NCBI RefSeq assembly: GCF_036404135.1
Contig: NZ_DASWPE010000040.1
Location: forward strand, 1-64,000
Reading direction: 5' to 3'
From: Rhodopseudomonas_A sp036404135
Lineage (GTDB): Bacteria > Pseudomonadota > Alphaproteobacteria > Rhizobiales > Xanthobacteraceae
DNA length: 64,000 nucleotides
The notes under the pieces were generated by a model, which did not search any database, had not been told where the DNA came from, and saw only the letters and a program-made list of their open reading frames with translations. Below, one piece after another: positions 34,869 through 42,698 of the stretch. Every line of letters starts with the position of its first letter. The first letter of the stretch is position 1. A program made the translations under genes and the position numbers.

Positions 34869-36233
34869 GTGGCGGTATCCATTCCCGAGACGGCAGCAAG
34901 CGAAGCCTCTACGAAACTGCCGGCGCTGACCGCGCTCAAGCGCGAATTCATCTGGGGCGTTTCGACCTCGAGCTTCCAGATCGAAGGCGCGACTCAAGAA
35001 GGCGGCCGCGGCCCCAGCATCTGGGACACCTACTGCCGCGATGGCGAGATCAAGAATCACGACACCGGCGACGTCGCCTGCGATCATTATCATCGCTACG
35101 CCGAGGATGTCGCCCTGATGAAAGCACTGGGCGTGCAGGCCTATCGGTTCTCGGTGGCGTGGCCGCGGCTGTTGCCGCAGGGCCGCGGCGCGATCAACGA
35201 ACAGGGGCTTGCCTTCTATGACCGGCTGATCGACGCGCTGCTCGCCGCCGGCATCGAGCCGTGGCTGTGCCTGTATCATTGGGACCTGCCGCAGGCGCTG
35301 GAGGACCAGGGCGGCTGGATGAGCCGCGAATCGGTGGTGTGGTTCACCGATTACGCCACGCTGGTGGCCAAGCGTTACGGCGACCGCGTCAAGCGCTTCG
35401 CCACCTTCAACGAACCGTCGATCTTCAGCCTGTTCAGCCGCTCGCTCGGCAAGCGCGATCATTCCGCCGACGACAAGCTGCATCGCACCATCCACCACGT
35501 CAATCTGGCGCATGGCGCTGCGGTCGATGTGCTGCGCGCGCTGGTCCCGGGCGCCTCGATCGGCTCGATCCACAACGTGCAGCCGATCTTGCCGTCCACC
35601 CCGGCCGACGCGGCGGCGGCGGAGCTGTTCGGCGCCTATTGGAACCAGGCCTATCCCGATCCGCAATTCCTCGGCAGCTATCCCGAGATCATGCTGCCCG
35701 GAATCCAGCCGCATCTGCAGCCCGGCGACCCCGAGCGGATTCATCGCCCGGCCGATTGGTTCGGCCTCAATCATTATAGCCCGGTCTATGCCAAGGCCGA
35801 TCCCGACGCGATGATGGGCTTCAACTGGGGCGACCGGCCGCCCGGACTGCCGCTGACGCCGATCGACTGGCCGATCAACGCGCCGGCATTTGGCGAGACG
35901 CTGCTGAAGGTTCACAAGCGCTACAAGCTGCCGATCTATGTCACCGAAAACGGCTATGGCAGCCACGACCAGCCCGACGCCAGCGGCGCGGTCGTCGACC
36001 CTGGACGCATCGGCTTCCTGCGCGACTACATCGAGGCGATGGACCGGGCGGTGGCCGCGGGCGCCGACGTGCGCGGTTACTTCGTGTGGTCGCTGCTCGA
36101 CAATTTCGAATGGGATTCCGGCTACAGCGTGCGGTTCGGGCTGACCTATGTCGACTACAACACGCTGCAGCGGATTCCGAAGACCTCGTTCCGCTGGTTT
36201 GCCGAGGCCATCAAGGCGGCGCGGCAGGGATGA
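34869..36233 (+). CDS. bgl: GH1 family beta-glucosidase
   Basis: A 454-residue family 1 glycosidase, starting with GTG at 34869. Signature segments are FIWGVSTSSFQIEGATQEGG (about residues 27-46), the acid/base E182 in TFNEPS, and the nucleophile E360 in YVTENGYG. The C-terminus has GYFVWSLLDNFEWDSGYSVR. It hydrolyses terminal beta-linked glucose from cellobiose-like or aryl glucosides; exact specificity cannot be read. It overlaps glucokinase by 4 bp, so released glucose would be phosphorylated directly. No signal peptide: cytoplasmic. Confidence 0.93.
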   Translation: MAVSIPETAASEASTKLPALTALKREFIWGVSTSSFQIEGATQEGGRGPSIWDTYCRDGEIKNHDTGDVACDHYHRYAEDVALMKALGVQAYRFSVAWPRLLPQGRGAINEQGLAFYDRLIDALLAAGIEPWLCLYHWDLPQALEDQGGWMSRESVVWFTDYATLVAKRYGDRVKRFATFNEPSIFSLFSRSLGKRDHSADDKLHRTIHHVNLAHGAAVDVLRALVPGASIGSIHNVQPILPSTPADAAAAELFGAYWNQAYPDPQFLGSYPEIMLPGIQPHLQPGDPERIHRPADWFGLNHYSPVYAKADPDAMMGFNWGDRPPGLPLTPIDWPINAPAFGETLLKVHKRYKLPIYVTENGYGSHDQPDASGAVVDPGRIGFLRDYIEAMDRAVAAGADVRGYFVWSLLDNFEWDSGYSVRFGLTYVDYNTLQRIPKTSFRWFAEAIKAARQG

Positions 36234-37210
36234 CCGGACAGCCCGAGGCCAATGACACGCCGGTGCTGCTTGCCGATATCGGCGGCACCAATGCGCGCTT
36301 CGCGCTGCTGCAGGGCGGCGCGGTCGGCGCCGTCGCGCATCTGGTGGGCCGCGATTATCCGAGCTTCGCCGAGGCGATGGCCGCCTATCTGCGCGGCCAG
36401 CCCGGTGGTGGCAAGGTCCGCGCCGCGCATCTCGCGGTCGCAGGCACCGTGGTGAACGGCCGCTGCGTGATGACCAATTCGCCGTGGGTGATCGACGCCG
36501 CCGAACTGAAGGCGGCGTTCGACATTCCCTCGGTGCGGGTGATCAATGATTTCGAAGCGGTGGCGTGGTCGTTATCGGCCATTCCAGCCGCGAAGTTGCG
36601 CCAGCTCGGCGGCGGCGAAGCGATGGCTGCCGCGCCGCTGTTCGCGCTCGGCCCCGGCACCGGGCTCGGCATGGCCGCCAACGTGCCGCTGCCGCAAGGC
36701 CGCATCGTGCTGCCCGGCGAAGGCGGCCACGCCACGCTCGCCGGCGTCAATGCGCGCGAGGATGCGGTGATCGGGGAGTTGCGGCGCAAATTCGGCCACG
36801 TCTCGGCCGAGCGCGCACTGTCCGGCAGCGGATTGGAAAATCTCTACGGCGCGCTGGTGACGCTCGACGGCTTGGCGCTGCCGCCGCGCGCCGCGCCGCA
36901 GATCACCCAGGCCGGCGTCGAGGGCTCCTGCGCGACCTGCCGCGAAGCCGTCGATCTGTTTTGCGCGCTGCTCGGCAGCGTCGCCGGCAATCTGGCGCTG
37001 ATCCTCGGCGCCAAGGGCGGCATCTATGTCGCCGGCGGCATCATCCATCACATGATGGAGCACCTGGCGGGGTCGCAATTCCGCGCGCGCTTCGAGGACA
37101 AGGGGAGGTTTCGCAGCTACCTCGCGCAGATCCCGGTCTATCTGGTGCTGGAGGAGGACGTCGCCTTCATCGGCCTCCAGCAGTTTACCGAGGTGGTGGG
37201 GGCGGGTTGA
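36230..37210 (+). CDS. glk: Glucokinase
   Basis: A 326-residue bacterial glucokinase of the Glk family. The ATP motif LLADIGGTNARFAL is near the N-terminus (about residues 13-26). Other landmarks are NDFEAVAWS with the catalytic aspartate (about 105-113), ALGPGTGLGMAANV and the LPGEGGHATLAG glucose-contacting segment (about 163-174). A second nucleotide motif lies near ALILGAKGGIYVAGGI (about 259-274). The ATG at 36230 overlaps the beta-glucosidase stop (ATGA). It makes glucose 6-phosphate, completing a beta-glucoside utilisation pair. Confidence 0.95.
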   Translation: MTGQPEANDTPVLLADIGGTNARFALLQGGAVGAVAHLVGRDYPSFAEAMAAYLRGQPGGGKVRAAHLAVAGTVVNGRCVMTNSPWVIDAAELKAAFDIPSVRVINDFEAVAWSLSAIPAAKLRQLGGGEAMAAAPLFALGPGTGLGMAANVPLPQGRIVLPGEGGHATLAGVNAREDAVIGELRRKFGHVSAERALSGSGLENLYGALVTLDGLALPPRAAPQITQAGVEGSCATCREAVDLFCALLGSVAGNLALILGAKGGIYVAGGIIHHMMEHLAGSQFRARFEDKGRFRSYLAQIPVYLVLEEDVAFIGLQQFTEVVGAG

Positions 37211-37236
37211 GGCATCGGCCGTGAGACCAGGTGGTC

Positions 37237-37363
37237 GTCATTCCGGGGCGCGAGAGCGATAGCTCGAGCGAACCCGGAATCTTGCTACGTGGTGGTAGGC
37301 GCATCAGTCGTCGCGAGATTCCGGGTTCGCGCGCGGCTCACGCCGCTTGCGCCCCGGAATGAC
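37237..37363. repeat. Dispersed palindromic repeat family B, copy 1
   Basis: About 127 bp beginning GTCATTCCGGGGCGCGAG and ending with its complement GCCCCGGAATGAC. Inside, GAACCCGGAATCTTG and GATTCCGGGTTCG form a second inverted pair. It resembles repeats at 59591-59712 and 59814-59937. It lies between convergent glk and xseA. Confidence 0.88.
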
Positions 37364-37408
37364 GGCTGATGGTCAGGAGAACGCGCCGAGCTACGCGGGA
37401 TCCGGTCT

Positions 37409-39049
37409 CTAAAACAAACTGCCCTGATCGATCGATTTCGACACCCGCTTCGGCGTCGCCGAACTGGCGGCCTTCGCGGGCTTGGTGTCGCGCCGCGGCG
37501 AGAGGCTGGACTTAGTTGCGTCCTGCGCCGGCAGGCCGTCGGCATCCGCGGTGGCGCCGATCCGGCCGTCGGAAAATTCCAGGCTGAGCCTTGCCCCGGG
37601 ATCGACACCCGCTGCGCCACGCACCGCCAGCCCCTTCGCGTCGCGCACCAGCGCAAAGCCCCGCGCCAGCACGCCGCGATAGGACAGCGCGCCAAGTAAC
37701 TGTCCCGACGACGCCACCCGGGCCCGCTGGCGTTGCAGCGCAATCATCAGCGCGCGTCGCGCCCGCTCGGCAAGCCGCTGCGTGCGCTCGCGGTCGCGCA
37801 GCAATTGCGCGCGCTGCGCCTGCAGATTGGCGAGCTTGGATGCTTTCAACCGCGCATCCAGCGCGCTGAAGCGATCGCGGCGATGCCGCAGCGTGGCGCG
37901 GGTGCAATGCCTGAGCCGTTCGCCGTTGACGGCGAGCCGCTGTGTGGCGTGCGCCACCTGCGCGCGCAACACTTTCAACGTCAAACCGGCGCAAGCCTGC
38001 GCAAAGCGGCGGTGATGCGCATGGCTGTTGGCGCGCAGCGCCCGCGGCAGCGCCGCGCCGGCGTTATCGAAGCGCTGCCGCGGAATCGCCAGCAGTGCGG
38101 CGGCCGAGGGCAGCGCCCTTGCGGCGGCGCGCAACTCGCTGCGGCGGCGCTCCTGGCCGCGCTGGAAGCACAGCATCGCGCGGTGGCCGAATTGTCCGAC
38201 CTCGATAAAAAGTTCGGCACGCACCGGAACCGCCATTTCGGCGGCGGCGGTCGGGGTCGGTGCGCGCTTGTCGGCGGCGAAATCGATCAGCGTGATGTCG
38301 GTCTCGTGGCCCACGGCCGAAATCAGCGGGATCATGCTGTCGGCCGCGGCGCGCACCACGATCTCTTCGTTGAACGACCACAGATCCTCCAGCGAGCCGC
38401 CGCCGCGCGCCACGATCAAGAGGTCGGGGCGGGGGACATCGCCGCCTTCCGGCAGCGCGTTGAAGCCGTGGATCGCGGCGGCGATCTGCTCGGCCGAGCC
38501 GTCGCCCTGCACCTTGACCGGCCACACCAGCACGCGGCGCGGGAAGCGGTCTTCCAGCCGGTGCAGAATATCGCGGATCACCGCACCCGTGGGCGAGGTG
38601 ACGACACCGATTACTTCCGGCAGATAGGGCAACAGCTGCTTGCGGGCCTCGTCGAACAGCCCCTCGGCGCCGAGCTTCCTCTTGCGCTCCTCCATCAAGG
38701 CCATCAGCGCGCCGATCCCGGCGGGCTCGATGGCTTCGATCACGATCTGATATTTCGAGGAGCCCGGATAGGTGGTCAGCTTGCCGGTGGCGATGACCTC
38801 GAGGCCCTCTTGCGGCTTGAACCGCATGCGGCCGTGCACGCCCTTCCAGATCACCGCCTCGATCTTGGCGCCTTCGTCCTTCAGCGCGAAATAGCAATGG
38901 CCGGAGGAATGCGGGCCGCGAAACCCGGAAATCTCGCCGCGCACCCGGACATGGCCGTAAGCGTCCTCGACCGTCCGCTTCAGCGCGGAGGACAGTTCGG
39001 TGACGGTGAATTCCGGCGAGTTCGGCAGCGCGGCTGTCGTGGGCGGCAT
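37409..39049 (-). CDS. xseA: Exodeoxyribonuclease VII large subunit
   Basis: A 546-residue XseA. The N-terminal OB-fold contains VRVRGEISGFRGPHSSGHCY (about residues 35-54) for DNA binding. The catalytic domain has VTSPTGAVIRDILHR, the LIVARGGGSLEDLWSFNEE stretch (about 212-230) and AVGHETDITLIDFAADKRAP. Long basic helical repeats (about 330-450) and a variable alanine-rich tail follow. With XseB it degrades single-stranded DNA into oligonucleotides. The small subunit gene is not adjacent. It is transcribed away from the SRPBCC/purD region. Confidence 0.96.
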   Translation of the reverse strand: MPPTTAALPNSPEFTVTELSSALKRTVEDAYGHVRVRGEISGFRGPHSSGHCYFALKDEGAKIEAVIWKGVHGRMRFKPQEGLEVIATGKLTTYPGSSKYQIVIEAIEPAGIGALMALMEERKRKLGAEGLFDEARKQLLPYLPEVIGVVTSPTGAVIRDILHRLEDRFPRRVLVWPVKVQGDGSAEQIAAAIHGFNALPEGGDVPRPDLLIVARGGGSLEDLWSFNEEIVVRAAADSMIPLISAVGHETDITLIDFAADKRAPTPTAAAEMAVPVRAELFIEVGQFGHRAMLCFQRGQERRRSELRAAARALPSAAALLAIPRQRFDNAGAALPRALRANSHAHHRRFAQACAGLTLKVLRAQVAHATQRLAVNGERLRHCTRATLRHRRDRFSALDARLKASKLANLQAQRAQLLRDRERTQRLAERARRALMIALQRQRARVASSGQLLGALSYRGVLARGFALVRDAKGLAVRGAAGVDPGARLSLEFSDGRIGATADADGLPAQDATKSSLSPRRDTKPAKAASSATPKRVSKSIDQGSLF

Positions 39050-39129
39050 CGAATCTGATCTCTGGTGTCGGCCAAAGGTAAGGACTTAGGCGGCCAACGC
39101 CAAACGGCAATTTCGCGGCGCTTGAGTTC

Positions 39130-39594
39130 TCAGGCTTTCTCGGTCTGCGCGCCGAACAGTTCCAGGAAGCTGCTCCAGCCGCCATCCATCGGCGCCCGCA
39201 TGAAATGCGCGTTGGCGCCGTAGTTTTCCAGCAAGCGATGCTCGAACTCGATCCGAGTGTGCGCGGCGTCGACCGGCACGAAGCGGACGTCGACCTCGGT
39301 GACGAGGGCGTCGTCGTGTTTCCAGTCGCCGTCGATTTCCCAGGTCATCACCAGATGGTTCGGCGGATCCCACACCAGCACCCGGCCCCACAGATATTCG
39401 GTGCCGTCGGCAGCGCGCTCGAACCAGCGGCCGCCGACCTTCGGCTCGATGATCGCGGTTTGCGCCGGCTTGTCGCCGACGTGATGGGTTTCCAGCGGCC
39501 ACCAGGCGCCGTGCTGCTCGGTGAACACGCGGAACGCGCGCTCCGGCACGGTGTCGACGACAATCTGCTTGCGGATCGGTTCGATGCTGGTCAC
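39130..39594 (-). CDS. SRPBCC (AHSA1-like) domain protein
   Basis: A 154-residue START/Bet v1-type protein: IEPIRKQIVVDTVPERAFRV at the start, PKVGGRWFERAADGTEYLWG in the middle, WEPPNHLVMTW-like strand (here WDPPNHLVMTWEIDGDW) and a helical C-terminus ending AQTEKA. AHSA1-like members bind small hydrophobic molecules or assist protein folding; no substrate can be named. It lies 80 bp upstream of xseA on the same strand and is divergent from purD. Confidence 0.88.
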   Translation of the reverse strand: MTSIEPIRKQIVVDTVPERAFRVFTEQHGAWWPLETHHVGDKPAQTAIIEPKVGGRWFERAADGTEYLWGRVLVWDPPNHLVMTWEIDGDWKHDDALVTEVDVRFVPVDAAHTRIEFEHRLLENYGANAHFMRAPMDGGWSSFLELFGAQTEKA

Positions 39595-39742
39595 GGGATC
39601 CTCGTTACGCCGAAAATAGCCACCTCGTCGGTTAAGTCAGCCCCGAGGTTAAGTCAAACCGGACCAATGGGCCAGAACCGGGCTTGAGCGGCCTGATCAG
39701 GCGCCCTAAACAGGCGATCTTTGCGGGTCCAGGGATCTTGGC

Positions 39743-41026
39743 GTGAACATTCTTCTTCTCGGTTCCGGCGGGCGCGAACACGCGCTGGCCTGGAAAATCG
39801 CGGCGTCGCCGCTTGTGGCAAACTTGTGGTGCGCCCCGGGCAATGCCGGCATCGCCAAGGTCGCCGAATGCGTGGCGCTCAACCCCGCCGACCACGCAGC
39901 GGTCATCGGGTTTTGCCAGGCGAACGCGGTGGATTTCGTGGTGGTCGGGCCGGAGGCGCCGCTCGCCGCCGGCATCGTCGACGATCTCGCCGCCGCCGGC
40001 ATCAAGGCGTTCGGCCCGAGCCGGGCCGCGGCGCGGCTGGAGGGCTCGAAAAGCTTCACCAAACAGATCTGCGCGGCGCAAAATATCCCGACCGCGGCCT
40101 ACGGCCATTTCCGCGACCTCGCCGCCGCCAAAGCGCATCTCGCGCAGCATGGCGCGCCGATCGTCATCAAGGCCGATGGGCTCGCCGCCGGCAAGGGCGT
40201 GGTGGTGGCGATGACTGTGGCCGAGGCCGACGCGGCGCTCGACATGATGTTCGAGGGCGGCTTCGGCGCGGCCGGCGCCGAGGTGGTGATCGAGGAATTC
40301 ATGGCTGGCGAGGAGGCGTCGTTCTTCGTGTTGTGCGACGGCGAGAACGCGCTGCCGCTCGCCGCGGCGCAGGACCACAAGCGCGCCTTCGACGGCGACC
40401 ATGGACCGAACACCGGCGGCATGGGCGCCTATTCGCCGGCGCCGGTGATGGATGCCGCGATGATCGCCCGCACCATGGACGAGATCATCACGCCGAGTTT
40501 GCGGGAGATGGCCGCGCGCGGCACGCCCTATAAGGGTGTGCTGTTCGCAGGATTGATGATCACCGACCAGGGCCCGAAGCTGATCGAATACAATGTGCGG
40601 TTCGGCGATCCGGAATGCCAGGTGCTGATGCTGCGGCTTGGCTCCGACATCGTGCCGGCGCTGCTGGCGTCCTGCGACGGCGGGCTCGATCGCATCGAAC
40701 TTCATTGGAGCGACGACCCGGCGCTCACCGTGGTGATGGCGGCGCAGGGCTATCCCGGCGACTATGCCAGGGGCAGCGCGATCGAAGGGCTCGAGGAGGC
40801 CGCGGCGGTCGAGGGCGTGGAGATCTTCCACGCCGGCACCAAGGCGGACGGCGACAGAATTCTCGCCAATGGCGGGCGGGTGCTCAACGTCACCGCGCGC
40901 GGCAACAGCGTCGCCGAGGCGCAACGCCGCGCCTATGCGGCGATCGATCTGATCCGCTGGCCGCAGGGCTTCTGCCGCCGCGACATCGGCTGGCAGGCGA
41001 TCCGGCGGGAGCAGGCCGAGGATTGA
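39743..41026 (+). CDS. purD: Phosphoribosylamine-glycine ligase
   Basis: A 427-residue PurD, the ATP-grasp enzyme that makes glycinamide ribonucleotide in purine synthesis. The N-terminal domain begins MNILLLGSGGREHALAWKIA. The ATP-grasp domain includes APIVIKADGLAAGKGVVVAM (about residues 138-157), EEFMAGEEASFFVLCDG and QDHKRAFDGDHGPNTGGMGA. The C-terminal part has IEYNVRFGDPECQVLM with metal-binding residues. It is monocistronic here; a repeat-filled gap follows. Confidence 0.97.
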   Translation: MNILLLGSGGREHALAWKIAASPLVANLWCAPGNAGIAKVAECVALNPADHAAVIGFCQANAVDFVVVGPEAPLAAGIVDDLAAAGIKAFGPSRAAARLEGSKSFTKQICAAQNIPTAAYGHFRDLAAAKAHLAQHGAPIVIKADGLAAGKGVVVAMTVAEADAALDMMFEGGFGAAGAEVVIEEFMAGEEASFFVLCDGENALPLAAAQDHKRAFDGDHGPNTGGMGAYSPAPVMDAAMIARTMDEIITPSLREMAARGTPYKGVLFAGLMITDQGPKLIEYNVRFGDPECQVLMLRLGSDIVPALLASCDGGLDRIELHWSDDPALTVVMAAQGYPGDYARGSAIEGLEEAAAVEGVEIFHAGTKADGDRILANGGRVLNVTARGNSVAEAQRRAYAAIDLIRWPQGFCRRDIGWQAIRREQAED

Positions 41027-41053
41027 ACGGGGCGGGCGCAGCACCGCGCCGAC

Positions 41054-41127
41054 CATCCTTCGAGACACCCGGCTACGCTCTTCGAGCTACGCCGGGTTCC
41101 TCAGGATGACGGCGATGGTGGAGCGAG
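41054..41127. repeat. Dispersed repeat family C, copy 1
   Basis: CATCCTTCGAGAC, CCGGCT, CTACGCCGGGTTCCTCAGGA, then TGACGGCGATGGTGGAGCGA. It is an inverted-repeat element: the CATCCTTCGAGAC-like start pairs loosely with the CAGGATGAC end. It is repeated in the same orientation at 41358-41429, 28 bp after purD. Confidence 0.8.
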
Positions 41128-41204
41128 TGCCGGACTGCGCTGACAGATAGCTGCGGTGAATGGAGCGCTATGGCTGCGCTGATGCAGCGCCGAAACATCT
41201 CCAG

Positions 41205-41282
41205 CGCCGTCATCCTGAGGTGCGAGCCCGGCGACGGCAGCACCTGCTACGATGGAGGACGAGGCGAGCCTCGAAGGATGAC
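41205..41282. repeat. Dispersed repeat family C, copy 2 (opposite orientation)
   Basis: CGCCGTCATCCTGAGGTGCG at the left end and CGAGCCTCGAAGGATGAC at the right end are the reverse-oriented ends of family C, with a diverged centre. It lies between the two direct copies. Confidence 0.7.
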
Positions 41283-41357
41283 GCTACGAGTGTTGTCGCT
41301 CAATCAAAGGCGACGTCTTGGATCATATTGCTGCTGAGCAGAGCTCTCCGCGCGGCC

Positions 41358-41429
41358 CATCCTTCGAGACCCGGCTTCGCGCTGCGCGCTACGCCGGGTT
41401 CCTCAGGATGACGGCGATGGTGGAGCGAG
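41358..41429. repeat. Dispersed repeat family C, copy 3
   Basis: CATCCTTCGAGACCCGGCTT, CTACGCCGGGTTCCTCAGGA and TGACGGCGATGGTGGAGCGA match copy 1 in order and orientation. It ends 28 bp before the stop of the convergent efflux adaptor gene, so the gap between purD and that gene is almost entirely repeats. Confidence 0.82.
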
Positions 41430-41456
41430 CGTCAGCCGACGGTGAGCCGATCGCGC

Positions 41457-42698
41457 CTACCCCTTCGACTCCTGCTTTTCCGACGCCGTCGCCGGCTTGC
41501 CGGCTTTCGGTCCGGACACCACGCGGACGGCGTCGCCGTCATTGATGCCGTCGGGCGGCGCGGTGATGATGCGATCCTCCGCCGCAAGGCCGGAGGCGAT
41601 CTCGATGTCGCGGCCGAGATCGCGCGCGATTCTGACCTGTTTGAACAGCACGCGGTCGTCGGCGCCGACGGTGGCGACCCGCAGCCCGCTGGCGCCGAAC
41701 ACTAGCGCGCTCGCCGGAATATGCAGCGGCGCGCCCTCGCGCGACAGGGTGAGCCGGACATTGGCGTAGCCGCCCGGCATCAATTCGCCGCCGGCATTGT
41801 CCAGCGCGAGCTGCATCCGCGTGGTGCCGGAGCCGACGTCGACGGCCTGCGACGAGGCTTCCAGCGTCGCGGTGAAGGCGCGGTTGGGATAGTCCGGCAG
41901 CGTCAGTGCCGCCTTGGCGCCGATCTTGATCGCCGGCACGTAGCTCTGCGGCACGTTGACATAGACCCGCAGCTTCCGGATGTCGGAGATCACGAACATC
42001 GCAGGGCCAGTGCCGGCGCCGCCGGAGATCAGCGCGCCGACGTCTGTGTTGCGCTCGGTGATCACGCAGTCGAACGGCACGGTGATCTTCTTGTAGCCGG
42101 CCAAGGCCTCCAGCCGCTCGACATTGGCCTGGCCGGAATTCACCGCGGCCTTCTTGTTGGCGAGGTCGGCGGTGCGCTCGTCGATTTCCTGCGCCGAGAC
42201 GAAATTCGACGCCACCAGCGTCTTGCGCCGGTTCAAGGTCGCTTCCGACAAGCGCGCGCTGGCCTGCTGGCTGGCGAGATCGGCTCTGGCCTGCAGCAAT
42301 TGCTGATCGAGATCCGGCGCCTCGATCTCGGCGATCACCTGGCCGGCCTTGACCTTGGCGCCGATGTCGGCGTTCCAGCTCTTCAGATAGCCGGAGACCC
42401 GGGCGAAGATCGGCGCGCGATAATACGCCTCGAGCCGGCCGGGCAGGTCGAGCGTGGCGGTGAGCAGCTTGGCATCCGGCAACGCCACCGCGACGCTGGG
42501 CACCGCCTGGGCGTCGGTCCAGTCGCGCAATTCGGCGCTGCTCTTTTCCCGCGCCATGATCCCGGTGACCACGATCACCGCGGCGACGCTGAGCCCGATC
42601 AATCCGGCGATGCCGAGCTTGCGGCGTGACACCCGCCGCGGCGCGCCGGGCTCCGGCTCGAACGGGTCCGGCTCGCGCGTCTCGTGCTCAATGGACAT
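41457..42698 (-). CDS. RND efflux periplasmic adaptor (MexA/AcrA family)
   Basis: A 413-residue membrane-fusion protein. An N-terminal membrane anchor (about residues 27-49, LGIAGLIGLSVAAVIVVTGI) is followed by a lipoyl/hairpin pair around YLKSWNADIGAKVKAGQVIA and IEAPDLDQQLLQARADLASQ, a beta-barrel with ERNTDVGALISGG, and a C-terminal membrane-proximal domain. It links an inner-membrane RND pump to an outer-membrane channel. It overlaps the RND pump gene by 11 bp and lies downstream of it. No TolC-type gene is in the window. Cargo unknown. Confidence 0.93.
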   Translation of the reverse strand: MSIEHETREPDPFEPEPGAPRRVSRRKLGIAGLIGLSVAAVIVVTGIMAREKSSAELRDWTDAQAVPSVAVALPDAKLLTATLDLPGRLEAYYRAPIFARVSGYLKSWNADIGAKVKAGQVIAEIEAPDLDQQLLQARADLASQQASARLSEATLNRRKTLVASNFVSAQEIDERTADLANKKAAVNSGQANVERLEALAGYKKITVPFDCVITERNTDVGALISGGAGTGPAMFVISDIRKLRVYVNVPQSYVPAIKIGAKAALTLPDYPNRAFTATLEASSQAVDVGSGTTRMQLALDNAGGELMPGGYANVRLTLSREGAPLHIPASALVFGASGLRVATVGADDRVLFKQVRIARDLGRDIEIASGLAAEDRIITAPPDGINDGDAVRVVSGPKAGKPATASEKQESKG

